From assembly GCA_017960565.1 (NCBI GenBank), contig JAGCYY010000029.1:1-32709 (forward strand): DNA of 32,709 nt, in the 5' to 3' direction. Below are positions 13,758 through 23,311 of this stretch, in pieces. The DNA comes from a bacterium. Lineage in GTDB: Bacteria; Bacillota_I; Bacilli_A; Izemoplasmatales; UBA1188. The notes under the pieces were generated by a model. The model saw only the letters and a program-made list of their open reading frames with translations. It did not search any database and was not told where the DNA came from. Position 1 is the first letter of the stretch. Each line of letters opens with the position of its first letter. Position numbers and translations under genes: made by a program.

Positions 13758-14678
13758 ATGCTCATCAATGTTATATTAAATATTGTTCAACAAGGACTTT
13801 GCTACGCCCTTGTTGCACTTGGAGTATACATAAGTTATAAAATATTAAATTTCCCAGATTTAACTGTCGATAGTTCATTTCCTCTTGGCGCAGTTGTATG
13901 TATAAGTCTAATACAGATAGGATGCCCTTATATAATTGCCACATTAGTGGCATTTATTGCTGGTGCATTCGCAGGATTTATCACCGGGTTCTTGCACGTT
14001 AAATTCAAAATGAATAATTTGCTTTCGGGTATTATTACTATGACAGCTCTCTTATCAATAAATATTGCATTGTCTAGAGGAAGAACTTTAGTTCCATATG
14101 GCGATAAGAAAACTATATTCAACAATTCATTTGTAGAACTTTTTGGAGATGACATCCGTGCTAGCGCTCTTGCGAACATATTAATATTAGTTGTTATTGT
14201 ATTAATTATGAAAATAATGTTAGATTTATTCTTTAAGACACAAAGAGGATTCATGTTAAGAGCTGTCGGGAACAATGAACAGATGAGCACATCACTAGGT
14301 TCAAATATAGGTATATATAAAGTATTAGGTTTATCAATCGCCAACGGAATGGTTGGCCTTGCTGGTGCTATATATTCTCAATATATGAATTATTTTGATA
14401 ATACATCCGGAACTGGAATGGTTGTTATTGCGTTGGCTAGTGTAATAATTGGTATTGCAATATTCTCTAAGGCAAGAATAATAAAAGGAACAACTGCCGC
14501 AATTATAGGTGCTATCATCTATACTGCTGCACTAAATTTAGTAATTGCTATCGGCGTTCCAACAACTTACCTTAAACTCTTTATGGCTCTTGCTTTTGCT
14601 TTAGTTCTAATATTAAACAATTACCTTATAGATAAGAAAAAGAAAATAAAGAGAGAGGAGGGACAAAAGAATGTCTAG
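13758..14678 (+). CDS. trpY: ABC transporter permease, TrpY-like
   Basis: A 306-aa permease with eight or so membrane helices, of the branched-chain-amino-acid-type BPD_transp_2 family. Typical segments are YALVALGVYISYKILNFPDLTVDSSFPLGA, LSGIITMTALLSINIALS and LGLSIANGMVGLAGAIYSQ (the last corresponds to the cytoplasmic coupling region). It pairs with the lipoprotein upstream and the ATPase downstream. The start is supported by similarity from the first residues and by the stop just upstream. It overlaps trpZ by 8 bases, so they are translationally coupled. Confidence 0.9.
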   Translation: MLINVILNIVQQGLCYALVALGVYISYKILNFPDLTVDSSFPLGAVVCISLIQIGCPYIIATLVAFIAGAFAGFITGFLHVKFKMNNLLSGIITMTALLSINIALSRGRTLVPYGDKKTIFNNSFVELFGDDIRASALANILILVVIVLIMKIMLDLFFKTQRGFMLRAVGNNEQMSTSLGSNIGIYKVLGLSIANGMVGLAGAIYSQYMNYFDNTSGTGMVVIALASVIIGIAIFSKARIIKGTTAAIIGAIIYTAALNLVIAIGVPTTYLKLFMALAFALVLILNNYLIDKKKKIKREEGQKNV

Positions 14679-15453
14679 TATACTTCGTCTTGAAAATATC
14701 ACTAAAGTTTTCTTTTTAGGTACTATTGATGAAAATATTGTTTTTAAAGACTTCTCACTTGAAATAGAAGAAGGTGAGTTTGTCTCAGTGATTGGATCTA
14801 ATGGATCTGGCAAAACAACTCTATTAAATATCATAACTGGCTCACTACCAGTAGAGAATGGTTCTATCTATCTAAAAGATAAATTAATAAATAAAGACAA
14901 AGAATATATTAGATCTCGTATGATAGGAAGAGTATTTCAAGACCCATCAATTGGGACTGCTCCAGATATGACAATTGCTGAAAATTTAGCCTTAGCTGAA
15001 AATAAGGGTAATACATATGGTTTAAAATTTGCCTTGAATAAAAAGAAAATAAATGAATATAGGAAATTATTAAAATCATTAAATCTTGGATTAGAAGATA
15101 AACTTAATGTTAAAGTTAAGACATTATCAGGTGGTCAAAGACAAGCTTTAGCCCTTCTTATGGTTACAATGAAGCCTATTGATCTCCTCCTTCTTGATGA
15201 ACATACTGCAGCACTCGATCCAAAATCATCAGAAGAAATAATGAAATTAACAGAAAGAATAGTAAAAGAAAAACATATTACAACAATCATGGTAACCCAT
15301 AATCTAAGATTTGCAGTAGAATATGGCACACATCTATTAATGTTTAATAAAGGGGAAATAGTAGTCGATAAGAAAGGGCAAGAAAAAGAAGACACAAAAG
15401 TCGATGATCTTCTCAAAACATTTAATGAAATATCTATAGAATGTGGTAACTAA
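14671..15453 (+). CDS. trpZ: ABC transporter ATP-binding protein, TrpZ-like
   Basis: A 260-aa ATPase with all nucleotide-binding motifs: Walker A GSNGSGKTT (residues 42-50), Q-loop in VFQDPS, signature LSGGQRQAL, Walker B LLLLDEHTAALDP, and the H-loop in VTHNLRFA. The aromatic A-loop position is less clear near the N-terminus. It powers import through the permease encoded just before it. It ends the operon, which is closed by a terminator 18 bases downstream. Confidence 0.93.
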   Translation: MSSILRLENITKVFFLGTIDENIVFKDFSLEIEEGEFVSVIGSNGSGKTTLLNIITGSLPVENGSIYLKDKLINKDKEYIRSRMIGRVFQDPSIGTAPDMTIAENLALAENKGNTYGLKFALNKKKINEYRKLLKSLNLGLEDKLNVKVKTLSGGQRQALALLMVTMKPIDLLLLDEHTAALDPKSSEEIMKLTERIVKEKHITTIMVTHNLRFAVEYGTHLLMFNKGEIVVDKKGQEKEDTKVDDLLKTFNEISIECGN

Positions 15454-15471
15454 TGTAAGAAATATTATAGT

Positions 15472-15500
15472 GGTCGTCTTTATGAAAGACGACCTTTTCA
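15472..15500 (+). terminator. Terminator of the trpXYZ operon
   Basis: GGTCGTCTTT (15472-15481) pairs perfectly with AAAGACGACC (15485-15494) across a 3-base loop, followed by TTTTCAT. Confidence 0.9.
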
Positions 15501-15612
15501 TATTTATTTAAAAATGTTTCACTTTAATGCAAAAATTCCAAATTGTAACATAAAATACAATCTTATTTTGCGTTGAGATATACTATACAAAAACAAGTTT
15601 TATATTGTTTTT

Positions 15613-15618
15613 TATAAT
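15613..15618 (+). promoter_or_regulatory. Probable -10 element of cassette 1
   Basis: TATAAT lies 33 bases before the riboswitch core, close to the distance seen in cassette 2. I find no convincing -35 at the right spacing. The flanking 15501-15650 region is A+T-rich and otherwise featureless. Confidence 0.45.
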
Positions 15619-15650
15619 GAATAACCGTGTTATAAATAAAACGATAAAAA

Positions 15651-15717
15651 CGGCAAAACTAGCGCAAGCTAGCGACGCAAAGCTATAGGGTCTAAATAAA
15701 AAAGACAGCCAGTTGCA
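15651..15717 (+). promoter_or_regulatory. Cyclic-di-GMP-I (GEMM) riboswitch, copy 1
   Basis: The aptamer has every landmark of the class: GGCAAA at the 5' edge, a CTAGC/GCTAG stem capped by a GCAA GNRA-type tetraloop (15663-15673 region), the strictly conserved GACGCAAAGC (15674-15683), TATAGGGTCTAA, and CAGCCAGTTGC closing P1 with the 5' GGCAA. The helix of the second arm pairs GGTCT with AGAC and GCT with AGC. The riboswitch precedes the two exported-protein genes of cassette 1 and should report cyclic-di-GMP levels to them. Confidence 0.93.
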
Positions 15718-15757
15718 TGTTCGCAAACATTCTTTTGTGAAAAAGGTTGTCTTTTTT
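15698..15757 (+). terminator. Riboswitch-controlled terminator, copy 1
   Basis: AAAAAAGACAGCC (15698-15710) pairs with GGTTGTCTTTTTT (15745-15757) with one G-U pair. The 5' arm is the same GACAGCC that forms the 3' strand of the aptamer helix, so the bound aptamer and the terminator cannot coexist. Confidence 0.88.
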
Positions 15758-15783
15758 ATTTTTCAAAAAAGGAGAATGAATAG

Positions 15784-16725
15784 ATGAAAAGATGCAAATC
15801 AAAATTGATATCGGCTTTTGTGAGTCTTTCGTTAGCGTTCTTTATAACTACTCTATCTGTCCTCTTTTTTACTGACTATGCAATTGCTTGGTTCTCAGAA
15901 AATAAAATTACTAAAACAAATGGAATCATAATAAGAACTCCAGATAGTAGTGATGTTACAACAGTATCATGCCACGCATTTAAATATGATGGTATATATG
16001 GTGCAGTTTGTCTTGATATCAGCCATAGAACGGAAGTTGAAATGTCTGAATATGATTTAATATTCACAGAAAAAAACATTAATACACCACTCTTTTTTAG
16101 AGTGGCTATCATCGGTGTTCCTGATACAACCACCGGAAGTTTAACTATAACTATTCCTTGTAGTACACCAAACTATTCAATATCATCAAACGAAATTGCC
16201 TTAGATGATGGATTATATGCCCAGTATTATTTATCTAATCTCATCACTTGTAAGATTGGATGTGGTCTATTATCAAATGATATAAGAATAGTTGATGATT
16301 ATATTCCAGTCCCTACAACTTCTAGTACGGAAACATCAAACTTGGCAATCTTTAATGGTGTACGTGATCTTATGAATGCTGAAAACATAGAATTATATAA
16401 TGTTAAAACAGCAAGATATATCAATGATATAGTAATAGATTCGAACGGAATAATACAAAGTGCTAAAAAAACAACTTCAGTATTATCTCTAACATTAAAT
16501 TACGATGAATACAAAGATTATCTATGCAATATCGTATTTGATGAAAGAGATAATATCATTGCTTATGATTATTCAAGTGAAGCAGTAAAAGATTCTTTAG
16601 TATTCTATATTGAATTTGATTATGATGATGATTTAGTAAACCTATTTAGAAATCATACTCTAGAAAACACTCTCGCAAAATTTAAGAATGATTTCGGCGT
16701 AATAACAATCCAAGAGACAAGATAA
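15784..16725 (+). CDS. Exported protein of cassette 1 with W-F-S motif (about 314-aa family)
   Basis: A 313-aa protein I do not recognise by name. A hydrophobic segment (about residues 8-35) ends in D-Y-A-I-A-W-F-S-E-N (W36), and the next residues, TKTNGIIIRT, run into a beta-rich, Thr/Ser-rich body. This layout resembles SipW-dependent exported proteins of the TasA/CalY kind, where an A-Y/W-F-[ST] motif follows the membrane segment. That is an inference from layout only. The body contains YDLIFTEKNINTPLFFRV, GVRDLMNAENI and a C-terminal FYIEFDYDDDLVNLFRNHT block shared with its paralog at 23443. No sortase motif or second membrane segment is seen. The SD AAAAAAGGAG precedes the start. It is followed 3 bases later by the giant gene, so the two are co-expressed. 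Confidence 0.85.
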   Translation: MKRCKSKLISAFVSLSLAFFITTLSVLFFTDYAIAWFSENKITKTNGIIIRTPDSSDVTTVSCHAFKYDGIYGAVCLDISHRTEVEMSEYDLIFTEKNINTPLFFRVAIIGVPDTTTGSLTITIPCSTPNYSISSNEIALDDGLYAQYYLSNLITCKIGCGLLSNDIRIVDDYIPVPTTSSTETSNLAIFNGVRDLMNAENIELYNVKTARYINDIVIDSNGIIQSAKKTTSVLSLTLNYDEYKDYLCNIVFDERDNIIAYDYSSEAVKDSLVFYIEFDYDDDLVNLFRNHTLENTLAKFKNDFGVITIQETR

Positions 16726-16728
16726 TGT

Positions 16729-19700
16729 ATGAAAAGAATAAAGAGTGACTGTTTTAAATTATTATTTTTGATTATTTTAATTATTGGTACTATAACTACC
16801 TCTGTTTTCGCATGGTTTTCTAGTACAGGAAATACCATCTCTACAAGAATAAATGGAAGTATAGTATTTGAATATTTTCATAGAGGTCGTGGTACAAAAG
16901 AAGATCCATTCGTTATCACAAGACCGATTCATTATTATCATATGGTAGAGTTCTTTTTAAGGACAACCAATCTTGATATTTCAGAAAATGAAGAAGCTGA
17001 ATTTGGTAAAGAATACCTGTATTTTCAAATAGGTTGCCCTCTTCAAGAACTAGCTGACCCAACAATTATTACAACACCAGTAAGCGAAACTGACTGGTAT
17101 GTGTTCGATTACACAAACACCGGTGAAAGTGCAATTGCTTTAGAGGAAGATACAAAAGTACCAGGTACTAACTTTAAAGCATCTAAGACTCTAAATATGG
17201 CATATTATTCAGGCGAAAGAGCGCTTATGCCAATTGGTTCTTCTGAAGTGCCATTCTTAGGATCGATTGATGGACACAATATTGAAATCGATAATCTTCA
17301 TATTATATCTCACTCAATAGTAAATGTTGTCGATAATAATGGTGTAGTTCAAACCAATGTCTCGAGATCTACATCCGATATGGGTGTATTTGGTTGTGTT
17401 TCTGAAGGAATAGATATAAACAATGATGGCAAGATAGAAAATGATAACGAAAATAATTTATTTGAAACATCCGCAATTAGAAACATCTATATCACTAACG
17501 CTGTAATCGACCTAGAAGGGACTGCAAATCAAACAGAAGTAGTCGGAAGTCTTCCACTACTTCCATCAGGTGATTCAGTTCATTCTAATGATTTTCATAA
17601 AGTTAATGAGAATGGTTATGTAGATATAGAAAATGGTACATCATATACAGCATATGTAGGGTACATCGCAGGGCACGTCTATTCAACGCAAGATATCACT
17701 AATGTTTATGTAAACAATTCTAAGATAGTTGGTGGATCAAGCGCTATAAGCGGCTATGGTTATTTTGGAATAATAATAGACCCAGAAACTGGAGATGCAG
17801 TAGAAGCTCTTGGTTCTGAAATCGCAAACATCTACGCTGCCGGTGATGATAGCGGATTCGGTGGGTCTATTGCGATGGCAGATCTTTATACAAGAATCGG
17901 TAATGTAAGAGGAATCGGTCTTAGTTCAATCAAATTAGTTACTAATGAACTTATGGTAATTGATGAAGTAGCTGAATCAATAAACAAATTAGCGCTTGAA
18001 TACAGCACCACAAACGCAAAAAATCCAACTTCATCACAAGATAGTGAAAATATGAAATATTATTATACTCCTGAGGCAGGAGCTTATTATGTATGGTTTA
18101 GAGAAAGTAGTCCTGGTGGATTTAATTATCTATATGGTGAAAGTTCTATCATCAACACAAAATCAGTAAAAACTATTACATATATAAAGGACAGTCAAAC
18201 TGGGACATATAAAACGATAAGTGGATATAAGATAGTAGAAGGACAAAACAATTATTTTGGTGTAAATTCATCTAACATATTCATAAGCACAAATGAAGAA
18301 GGATCGACACCTCTTGTCATAGATGATGACAATCATCTCTATTATCTCCTAAGAGAAAATCATAATCAATCTTATGATTATCCATATAGCGATAGTACCG
18401 GTCAAGTTGATAATGTCTACTATATTAATCCAACAAACCAATTCACTAGCATATCATCATCTAGTATTCCTACATCTTTGTGGTATATAGATAATGATGA
18501 TAGACTATATACTCTTGATGGTAATACTAAGTATTACCTAGATTATGATAAAGGCGCATGGTATCTAACAGATAAGACAGAATTCTACACCTTTAGTGAT
18601 TCAAGTGGTAATTATTTAAAGATTACAGAAAATTCATTATCAGTAGCATCTTCCCTTCAAGATGCAAGTAAATTTGAGTTATCAAACCCTTATGCATCAT
18701 CGACTATCTCAACCATCATCAACTCTACTAGATATTATTTAAGAGGCAATAATGGTGATTTAGAGTTATCGACAAATGCTACTTCAAATGCATTCTCATA
18801 TGATTCAATAAATAATGCATATTATATTTCATATCAAGGGACAAAATATTATCTTGCCTCAGATGATGGAACATTTAGACTTATTCCTGAAGGATATAAT
18901 TATAAAATCACAGATGGATTAAATTATCTATCAATTCTAAATCAATCAACAATCCAAAATAAAACATCAAGCGTTGGTGCAAGCTTCTTTAAACTGAATC
19001 CAAATGCTTCAACCACAACCATTTCAACCATCTATTCCGGGACAGAAACATATCTGGGAATAACTAATGGCAATCTTTCTATAAGCCCATCAAATTCAAC
19101 TTTTATTTGGACAAAAGAAGGAAGCACATATTATCACGAAATAAATGGAATTAGGTATTATATCACGTATGATGGAGGATGGAAAGTCCTCTATACAGGG
19201 TACAAGTTATCAATGAATGGTAATTATTTAAATGCCATTAGTGCAACAGGAATAAATAGTGTATCAAATATACAAGATGCATCAGTCTGGATATTAGATT
19301 TAAATTCGCAGTCAACATCTATTTCATCACTTTATAATGGTTCAAGAGTATATCTTGGAATAACTAATGGTTCACTGGTTCTTAAAAACACGCAAACAAC
19401 TTGGATAAAAGATGGCAATGGTTATTATGTGACTGATGGAGGTATAGATTTTTATATCACTTATAGTGATGGCTTTAAACTCGATTTTGAAGGTTATAAA
19501 TTATATGATGGTTCAAATAATTATTTAAATGCCAATAGTTTAACTACAGTGGATAACGAGATAAATGCGCAAAATGCATCTACATGGTCATTAGATACAG
19601 TAAACGCAACCACAACTATCTCTACATTCTATAATGGTTCGAAAGTATACCTTGGAATAAATGGTAATAATCTTGCCTTAAGCACGTCATATTCATCGTT

Positions 19701-22700
19701 TAGCTGGACAAAAGATGCAAATGGCAAATATTATTATCTATTTGGGGGTGAAAAAGCTTATATTGTATACAATAATGGCTGGAGATTAGAATATGATGGC
19801 TATAAAATAAAGAACACAGCTGACTTTAATTATCTATCAATATCAAGTCTCACTTCACTCACAAACGAAACAGAAGAAGCTGCATCTATTTGGCTATTTA
19901 GTAATATCAATGGCTCCACCACAATTTCATCAATTTATAACGGAACTAAAACATATCTTGGTCTAAATAATAACACGCTCGCATTAAGTTCAGCTTATTC
20001 ATCATCGTATTGGACAAAAGAAGGCAATTCTTATTACATCACAGGTTCTAACGGTCTTAAATATTATCTTGTTTATGATAATGGCTGGAAAGTAACATAC
20101 GACACATACCAAATACATAGCGGCACAAATTATCTTATATTATCTAATCAAACCACTATTGCATCAGGAAACAGCGAAAGTACAAACTCTGCATGGATAT
20201 TGGATCCAAATAGTGTGTCTACTACTATAGGAATTCTCTATAACAACGCTTTTAGATATCTTGGAATCAACGATGATGAACTTGCCGTAAATTCATCATA
20301 CAGCAATGTTTATTGGACAAGGGATGGTAATAGTTATTACACCACATATAATGGAATAAGGTATTATCTAACATATGAATATAATAGTTTTAGAGTTTTA
20401 CCAAAAGAATATGTAAGAATCAAAATGAACTACTATTATGCATATGTCTATAGCACAATGTATGTAAGAAACAACGCAAATGAAACAGATACTGGTAAAT
20501 TCTATAAAGATTCACAAAATAGATATTATTCATTCTACAACAACACCAAATATTATCTCTATTTCTATAACAACCAATATCTTAGAGTAACCACAAATAA
20601 AAATACTGCAAATATATGGCAGCGAACAGCTAACTCTCTATATACAACCATTAACGGCACCAATTATTATTTATCACAAATATCGACACAAACAAACACA
20701 AACACTGCCTGGGGATATTCGCTTAAGAAAATAATAAGTGATGGAAGTGGAAACTATCTAAAGATAGAAGGAACCAATATCAGAAGTACGACAAACATAA
20801 ACGATGCAACAACTTTCACTATATCGAATCAAACCAGCGGTACTATATCAACATTAATAAATGGAATCACATACTACCTTAGATCCAACAACAATATCCT
20901 AGAATTAAGTACGACAAGTACTACATGGTCAATCAACAATGGATATATAAGTTATAATAACTATTATCTAAGATTTAATGGAACGAACTGGATTTTAACT
21001 AACACAAGACCAGGAAGATATGTTTTAAAATCAGGTAACTATTATATGGGATATACAGGAACTAATACTATGCAAGTAGTAAATAGTTCATCGACTAATC
21101 TTGTTTATTTTGATGTGGTTCCTGGCACAGGAAACCAATCGATAATGGTTTCTTGTGGTACAAACAACTATTATCTATATACCACAAGAGCAAACAACTC
21201 AAATGTAACCCTAAATGCTTCAATAAGCACAAACAATACTAATTACTGGCGCTATGATGGTGCATCTCTTTCTTTTGTGAGATATACAACAGTCTATCTT
21301 CATTGTACAGGATCAAATTGGACTGTCACCACAACCAATCAAGGAGATACAATAGAATTTGTGATATTGAATCCAATATATAAAACAGAATTATTAGATT
21401 CATCTCAACAAGACAGTATTTTATTAGATTATACAAATACATTCACCATCACAGAAACATATAATGGTCCAACAAAAAACATTACTATAGTAGAGCATAT
21501 TCCAAATAAAAACCTTACATATTTTATAAATACCCCTATCTCAAACATGACAAAAACTATATTTGATCCAAGAAACACCTACACTACATATCAATATTTA
21601 GATTATGCATTATCTACTAAAAAAGATTTATTAACTAGCTACATCTCAACACTTGAAAAATATATAGATGTTAGTGAGATAGAATCAAATCTACCAAGTG
21701 GTATAAATGCATATATGCCAATCCGTATCGCAAGAAGCGATGAAACAGATTATGATTCAAATTCACCATATAAAGCATCACTTAAAAACACAGGCTATAT
21801 AGTTGCAGGAGGCAACTATTATAGTAGTGGCACAACAGTTGGAGATATTCGTGTATCTAGATATAATAAAGCTAATCTTCAAACATATACTAATAATAAC
21901 CTTCTTTACACAGTAGATGGAAGTGGCAATAGACTTGTCACGACAGACGATATTGCAAATTATTTATCATATAATGATGTGATAGATAATAGTGGAAATA
22001 CAGTAAAAGGTGCAAAATCTCAATTTGATAATATGATTGGATTATATGCAGATGGGCTGCATTTTATGAACGCAGAAATATCGATGGATCATATAATCAC
22101 AGTCCCAGAAGCAACTATTCTTAATAAAAAATATTATGATTATGAACTACCAGAAGATTGTATAGACTTTAAAGTGTTAAGACGTGGTGCAATCAGTTTC
22201 TTCGCCGGTGAATATTTCAGTGGAAATGATGCATTCTTTTCACTCCACCAAATATTTAGAGATAGCAATCAAAAAATCACAGCGATAAAAGAAATAAAAC
22301 TAGTATATAAACTAAAAACCGCAAAACTCGGCACAGCTGATTATATTTATCTATATAGTGATGGAAAATATGGAAAAGTTGATCAACAAAACACAACCAT
22401 TTTCCACAACAATCTTGAATTAACCGCATCAGATTTACTAATGTATGAAATATGTTTCAACACAAACTGGATTACAAACCCTCCAAATGTTGAACAAAGA
22501 ACATCTGCGACAACCACTACAAATAATCAAAATAGAGTATATTATTTTGAAATACCATGTAATAAAGGTGAATACGCACTCGGTTCAGTTGGCGGTAAAA
22601 CAGGCGCATATTTATTATATTTAGATATCGCCGCCAATGGTGGAGATGAAGTAAGTTCAGTAGTAAGTGGGCAAGGCAACACAACAACCACTAGTTTCAC

Positions 22701-23112
22701 TGTCGATTTTAGATCTATAGGCGATACATCGCCACATGCAATCCTTCAGTTTTTTGCCACATGCCCAGAAGAAACAAATACAGAAAACAAAACATTTAAT
22801 AATCGAGATTTTGAAATAAGAGTTGTCTTTGATAGAGCTGAAACAGGTTCAGGAAATATATATCCATCCGGAATCTATAATATCTATGTAAGAAATAAAA
22901 TCCCAGATAAAACTATAAAAATGGATGTATTCTTAGTTGATGATGACAATGACATAACAACACCATTCCCATATGCGTTTAGAATCATATATACAAATAG
23001 TGATTATACAGATAAAATCATAACGAATGTTGCACAACTTGATTTTTATCAATCAATCGGTTCATTTGAGATTCCATCGACCGGTCTTGCGATAGAAACA
23101 TCATACAACTAA
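16729..23112 (+). CDS. Giant exported repeat protein of cassette 1 (putative adhesin or matrix protein)
   Basis: A 2127-aa protein without a name I can assign. Residues 10-29 form one hydrophobic segment ending in S-V-F-A-W-F-S (W29). Residues of about 40-435 look like a beta-helix/GLUG-type domain: GTKEDPFVITRPIHYYHMVEF, then ALMPIGSSEVPFLGSIDGHNI, DMGVFGCV and AYVGYIAGHVY. Inside it D229-I-N-N-D-G234 is an EF-hand-like calcium loop. Six repeats of 98-105 aa occupy residues 620-1227, each with NYL..., TTISTIYNGT..YLGI, a W-T-K-[DE] turn and YY...GxxYYLxYDxGW. More degenerate copies follow to about residue 1545. The C-terminal third (GDCIDFKVLRRGAISFFAGEYF-like block, then a beta-rich end) is the part best conserved with the paralog. 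No LPXTG or C-terminal anchor is present, so it may stay attached by the N-terminal segment or be released. A surface adhesion or matrix role is inferred from size, repeats, export signal and the cyclic-di-GMP switch. Confidence 0.85.
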   Translation: MKRIKSDCFKLLFLIILIIGTITTSVFAWFSSTGNTISTRINGSIVFEYFHRGRGTKEDPFVITRPIHYYHMVEFFLRTTNLDISENEEAEFGKEYLYFQIGCPLQELADPTIITTPVSETDWYVFDYTNTGESAIALEEDTKVPGTNFKASKTLNMAYYSGERALMPIGSSEVPFLGSIDGHNIEIDNLHIISHSIVNVVDNNGVVQTNVSRSTSDMGVFGCVSEGIDINNDGKIENDNENNLFETSAIRNIYITNAVIDLEGTANQTEVVGSLPLLPSGDSVHSNDFHKVNENGYVDIENGTSYTAYVGYIAGHVYSTQDITNVYVNNSKIVGGSSAISGYGYFGIIIDPETGDAVEALGSEIANIYAAGDDSGFGGSIAMADLYTRIGNVRGIGLSSIKLVTNELMVIDEVAESINKLALEYSTTNAKNPTSSQDSENMKYYYTPEAGAYYVWFRESSPGGFNYLYGESSIINTKSVKTITYIKDSQTGTYKTISGYKIVEGQNNYFGVNSSNIFISTNEEGSTPLVIDDDNHLYYLLRENHNQSYDYPYSDSTGQVDNVYYINPTNQFTSISSSSIPTSLWYIDNDDRLYTLDGNTKYYLDYDKGAWYLTDKTEFYTFSDSSGNYLKITENSLSVASSLQDASKFELSNPYASSTISTIINSTRYYLRGNNGDLELSTNATSNAFSYDSINNAYYISYQGTKYYLASDDGTFRLIPEGYNYKITDGLNYLSILNQSTIQNKTSSVGASFFKLNPNASTTTISTIYSGTETYLGITNGNLSISPSNSTFIWTKEGSTYYHEINGIRYYITYDGGWKVLYTGYKLSMNGNYLNAISATGINSVSNIQDASVWILDLNSQSTSISSLYNGSRVYLGITNGSLVLKNTQTTWIKDGNGYYVTDGGIDFYITYSDGFKLDFEGYKLYDGSNNYLNANSLTTVDNEINAQNASTWSLDTVNATTTISTFYNGSKVYLGINGNNLALSTSYSSFSWTKDANGKYYYLFGGEKAYIVYNNGWRLEYDGYKIKNTADFNYLSISSLTSLTNETEEAASIWLFSNINGSTTISSIYNGTKTYLGLNNNTLALSSAYSSSYWTKEGNSYYITGSNGLKYYLVYDNGWKVTYDTYQIHSGTNYLILSNQTTIASGNSESTNSAWILDPNSVSTTIGILYNNAFRYLGINDDELAVNSSYSNVYWTRDGNSYYTTYNGIRYYLTYEYNSFRVLPKEYVRIKMNYYYAYVYSTMYVRNNANETDTGKFYKDSQNRYYSFYNNTKYYLYFYNNQYLRVTTNKNTANIWQRTANSLYTTINGTNYYLSQISTQTNTNTAWGYSLKKIISDGSGNYLKIEGTNIRSTTNINDATTFTISNQTSGTISTLINGITYYLRSNNNILELSTTSTTWSINNGYISYNNYYLRFNGTNWILTNTRPGRYVLKSGNYYMGYTGTNTMQVVNSSSTNLVYFDVVPGTGNQSIMVSCGTNNYYLYTTRANNSNVTLNASISTNNTNYWRYDGASLSFVRYTTVYLHCTGSNWTVTTTNQGDTIEFVILNPIYKTELLDSSQQDSILLDYTNTFTITETYNGPTKNITIVEHIPNKNLTYFINTPISNMTKTIFDPRNTYTTYQYLDYALSTKKDLLTSYISTLEKYIDVSEIESNLPSGINAYMPIRIARSDETDYDSNSPYKASLKNTGYIVAGGNYYSSGTTVGDIRVSRYNKANLQTYTNNNLLYTVDGSGNRLVTTDDIANYLSYNDVIDNSGNTVKGAKSQFDNMIGLYADGLHFMNAEISMDHIITVPEATILNKKYYDYELPEDCIDFKVLRRGAISFFAGEYFSGNDAFFSLHQIFRDSNQKITAIKEIKLVYKLKTAKLGTADYIYLYSDGKYGKVDQQNTTIFHNNLELTASDLLMYEICFNTNWITNPPNVEQRTSATTTTNNQNRVYYFEIPCNKGEYALGSVGGKTGAYLLYLDIAANGGDEVSSVVSGQGNTTTTSFTVDFRSIGDTSPHAILQFFATCPEETNTENKTFNNRDFEIRVVFDRAETGSGNIYPSGIYNIYVRNKIPDKTIKMDVFLVDDDNDITTPFPYAFRIIYTNSDYTDKIITNVAQLDFYQSIGSFEIPSTGLAIETSYN
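18586..20409 (+). repeat. Six in-frame repeats of about 100 codons in giant protein 1
   Basis: Unit boundaries, taken at the Y of the Y-K-[IL] strand, fall at 18586, 18901, 19201, 19495, 19801 and 20107, ending at 20409. Unit lengths are 105, 100, 98, 102, 102 and 101 codons. Each holds three Y-L/Y-Y-centred strand groups, with W-x-L-D and W-T-K turns between them. The DNA is diverged between units, so these are old repeats. Confidence 0.85.
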
Positions 23113-23144
23113 CACAATTATAATAAAAATAATAATTTTGATAC

Positions 23145-23168
23145 AAGAGAAGGTTTTCCTTCTCTTTT
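23145..23168 (+). terminator. Terminator after cassette 1
   Basis: AAGAGAAGG (23145-23153), loop TTTT, CCTTCTCTT (23158-23166), followed by a short T-run (TTGTG). It separates the two cassettes. Confidence 0.75.
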
Positions 23169-23253
23169 GTGAGTTAATTAGCAAAATTTGTGTATTTGTA
23201 GATAGTGAAACGTTAATAAATGTATAATATATAAAGAAACGAAAAATAAATTA

Positions 23254-23282
23254 TTGACAAATAACATACATTATGTTAAATT
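23254..23282 (+). promoter_or_regulatory. Promoter of cassette 2
   Basis: A consensus -35 TTGACA (23254-23259), 17 bases, then TAAATT (23277-23282) preceded by TGT as an extended -10. Transcription would begin near 23289, about 24 bases before the riboswitch core. Confidence 0.75.
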
Positions 23283-23311
23283 AAAGTGCAGTTAAAAAAA
23301 TAAACAATCTT

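Noticed and set aside
13721..13840. Small ORF starting at the ATG inside the hairpin before trpY
   Set aside because: Its ATG is only about two bases from the SD, it overlaps trpY out of frame, and its sequence shows no protein-like pattern.
18586..20409. Repeats as a CRISPR array
   Set aside because: The units are in-frame coding repeats of about 300 bp with diverged DNA, not short identical repeats with unique spacers.
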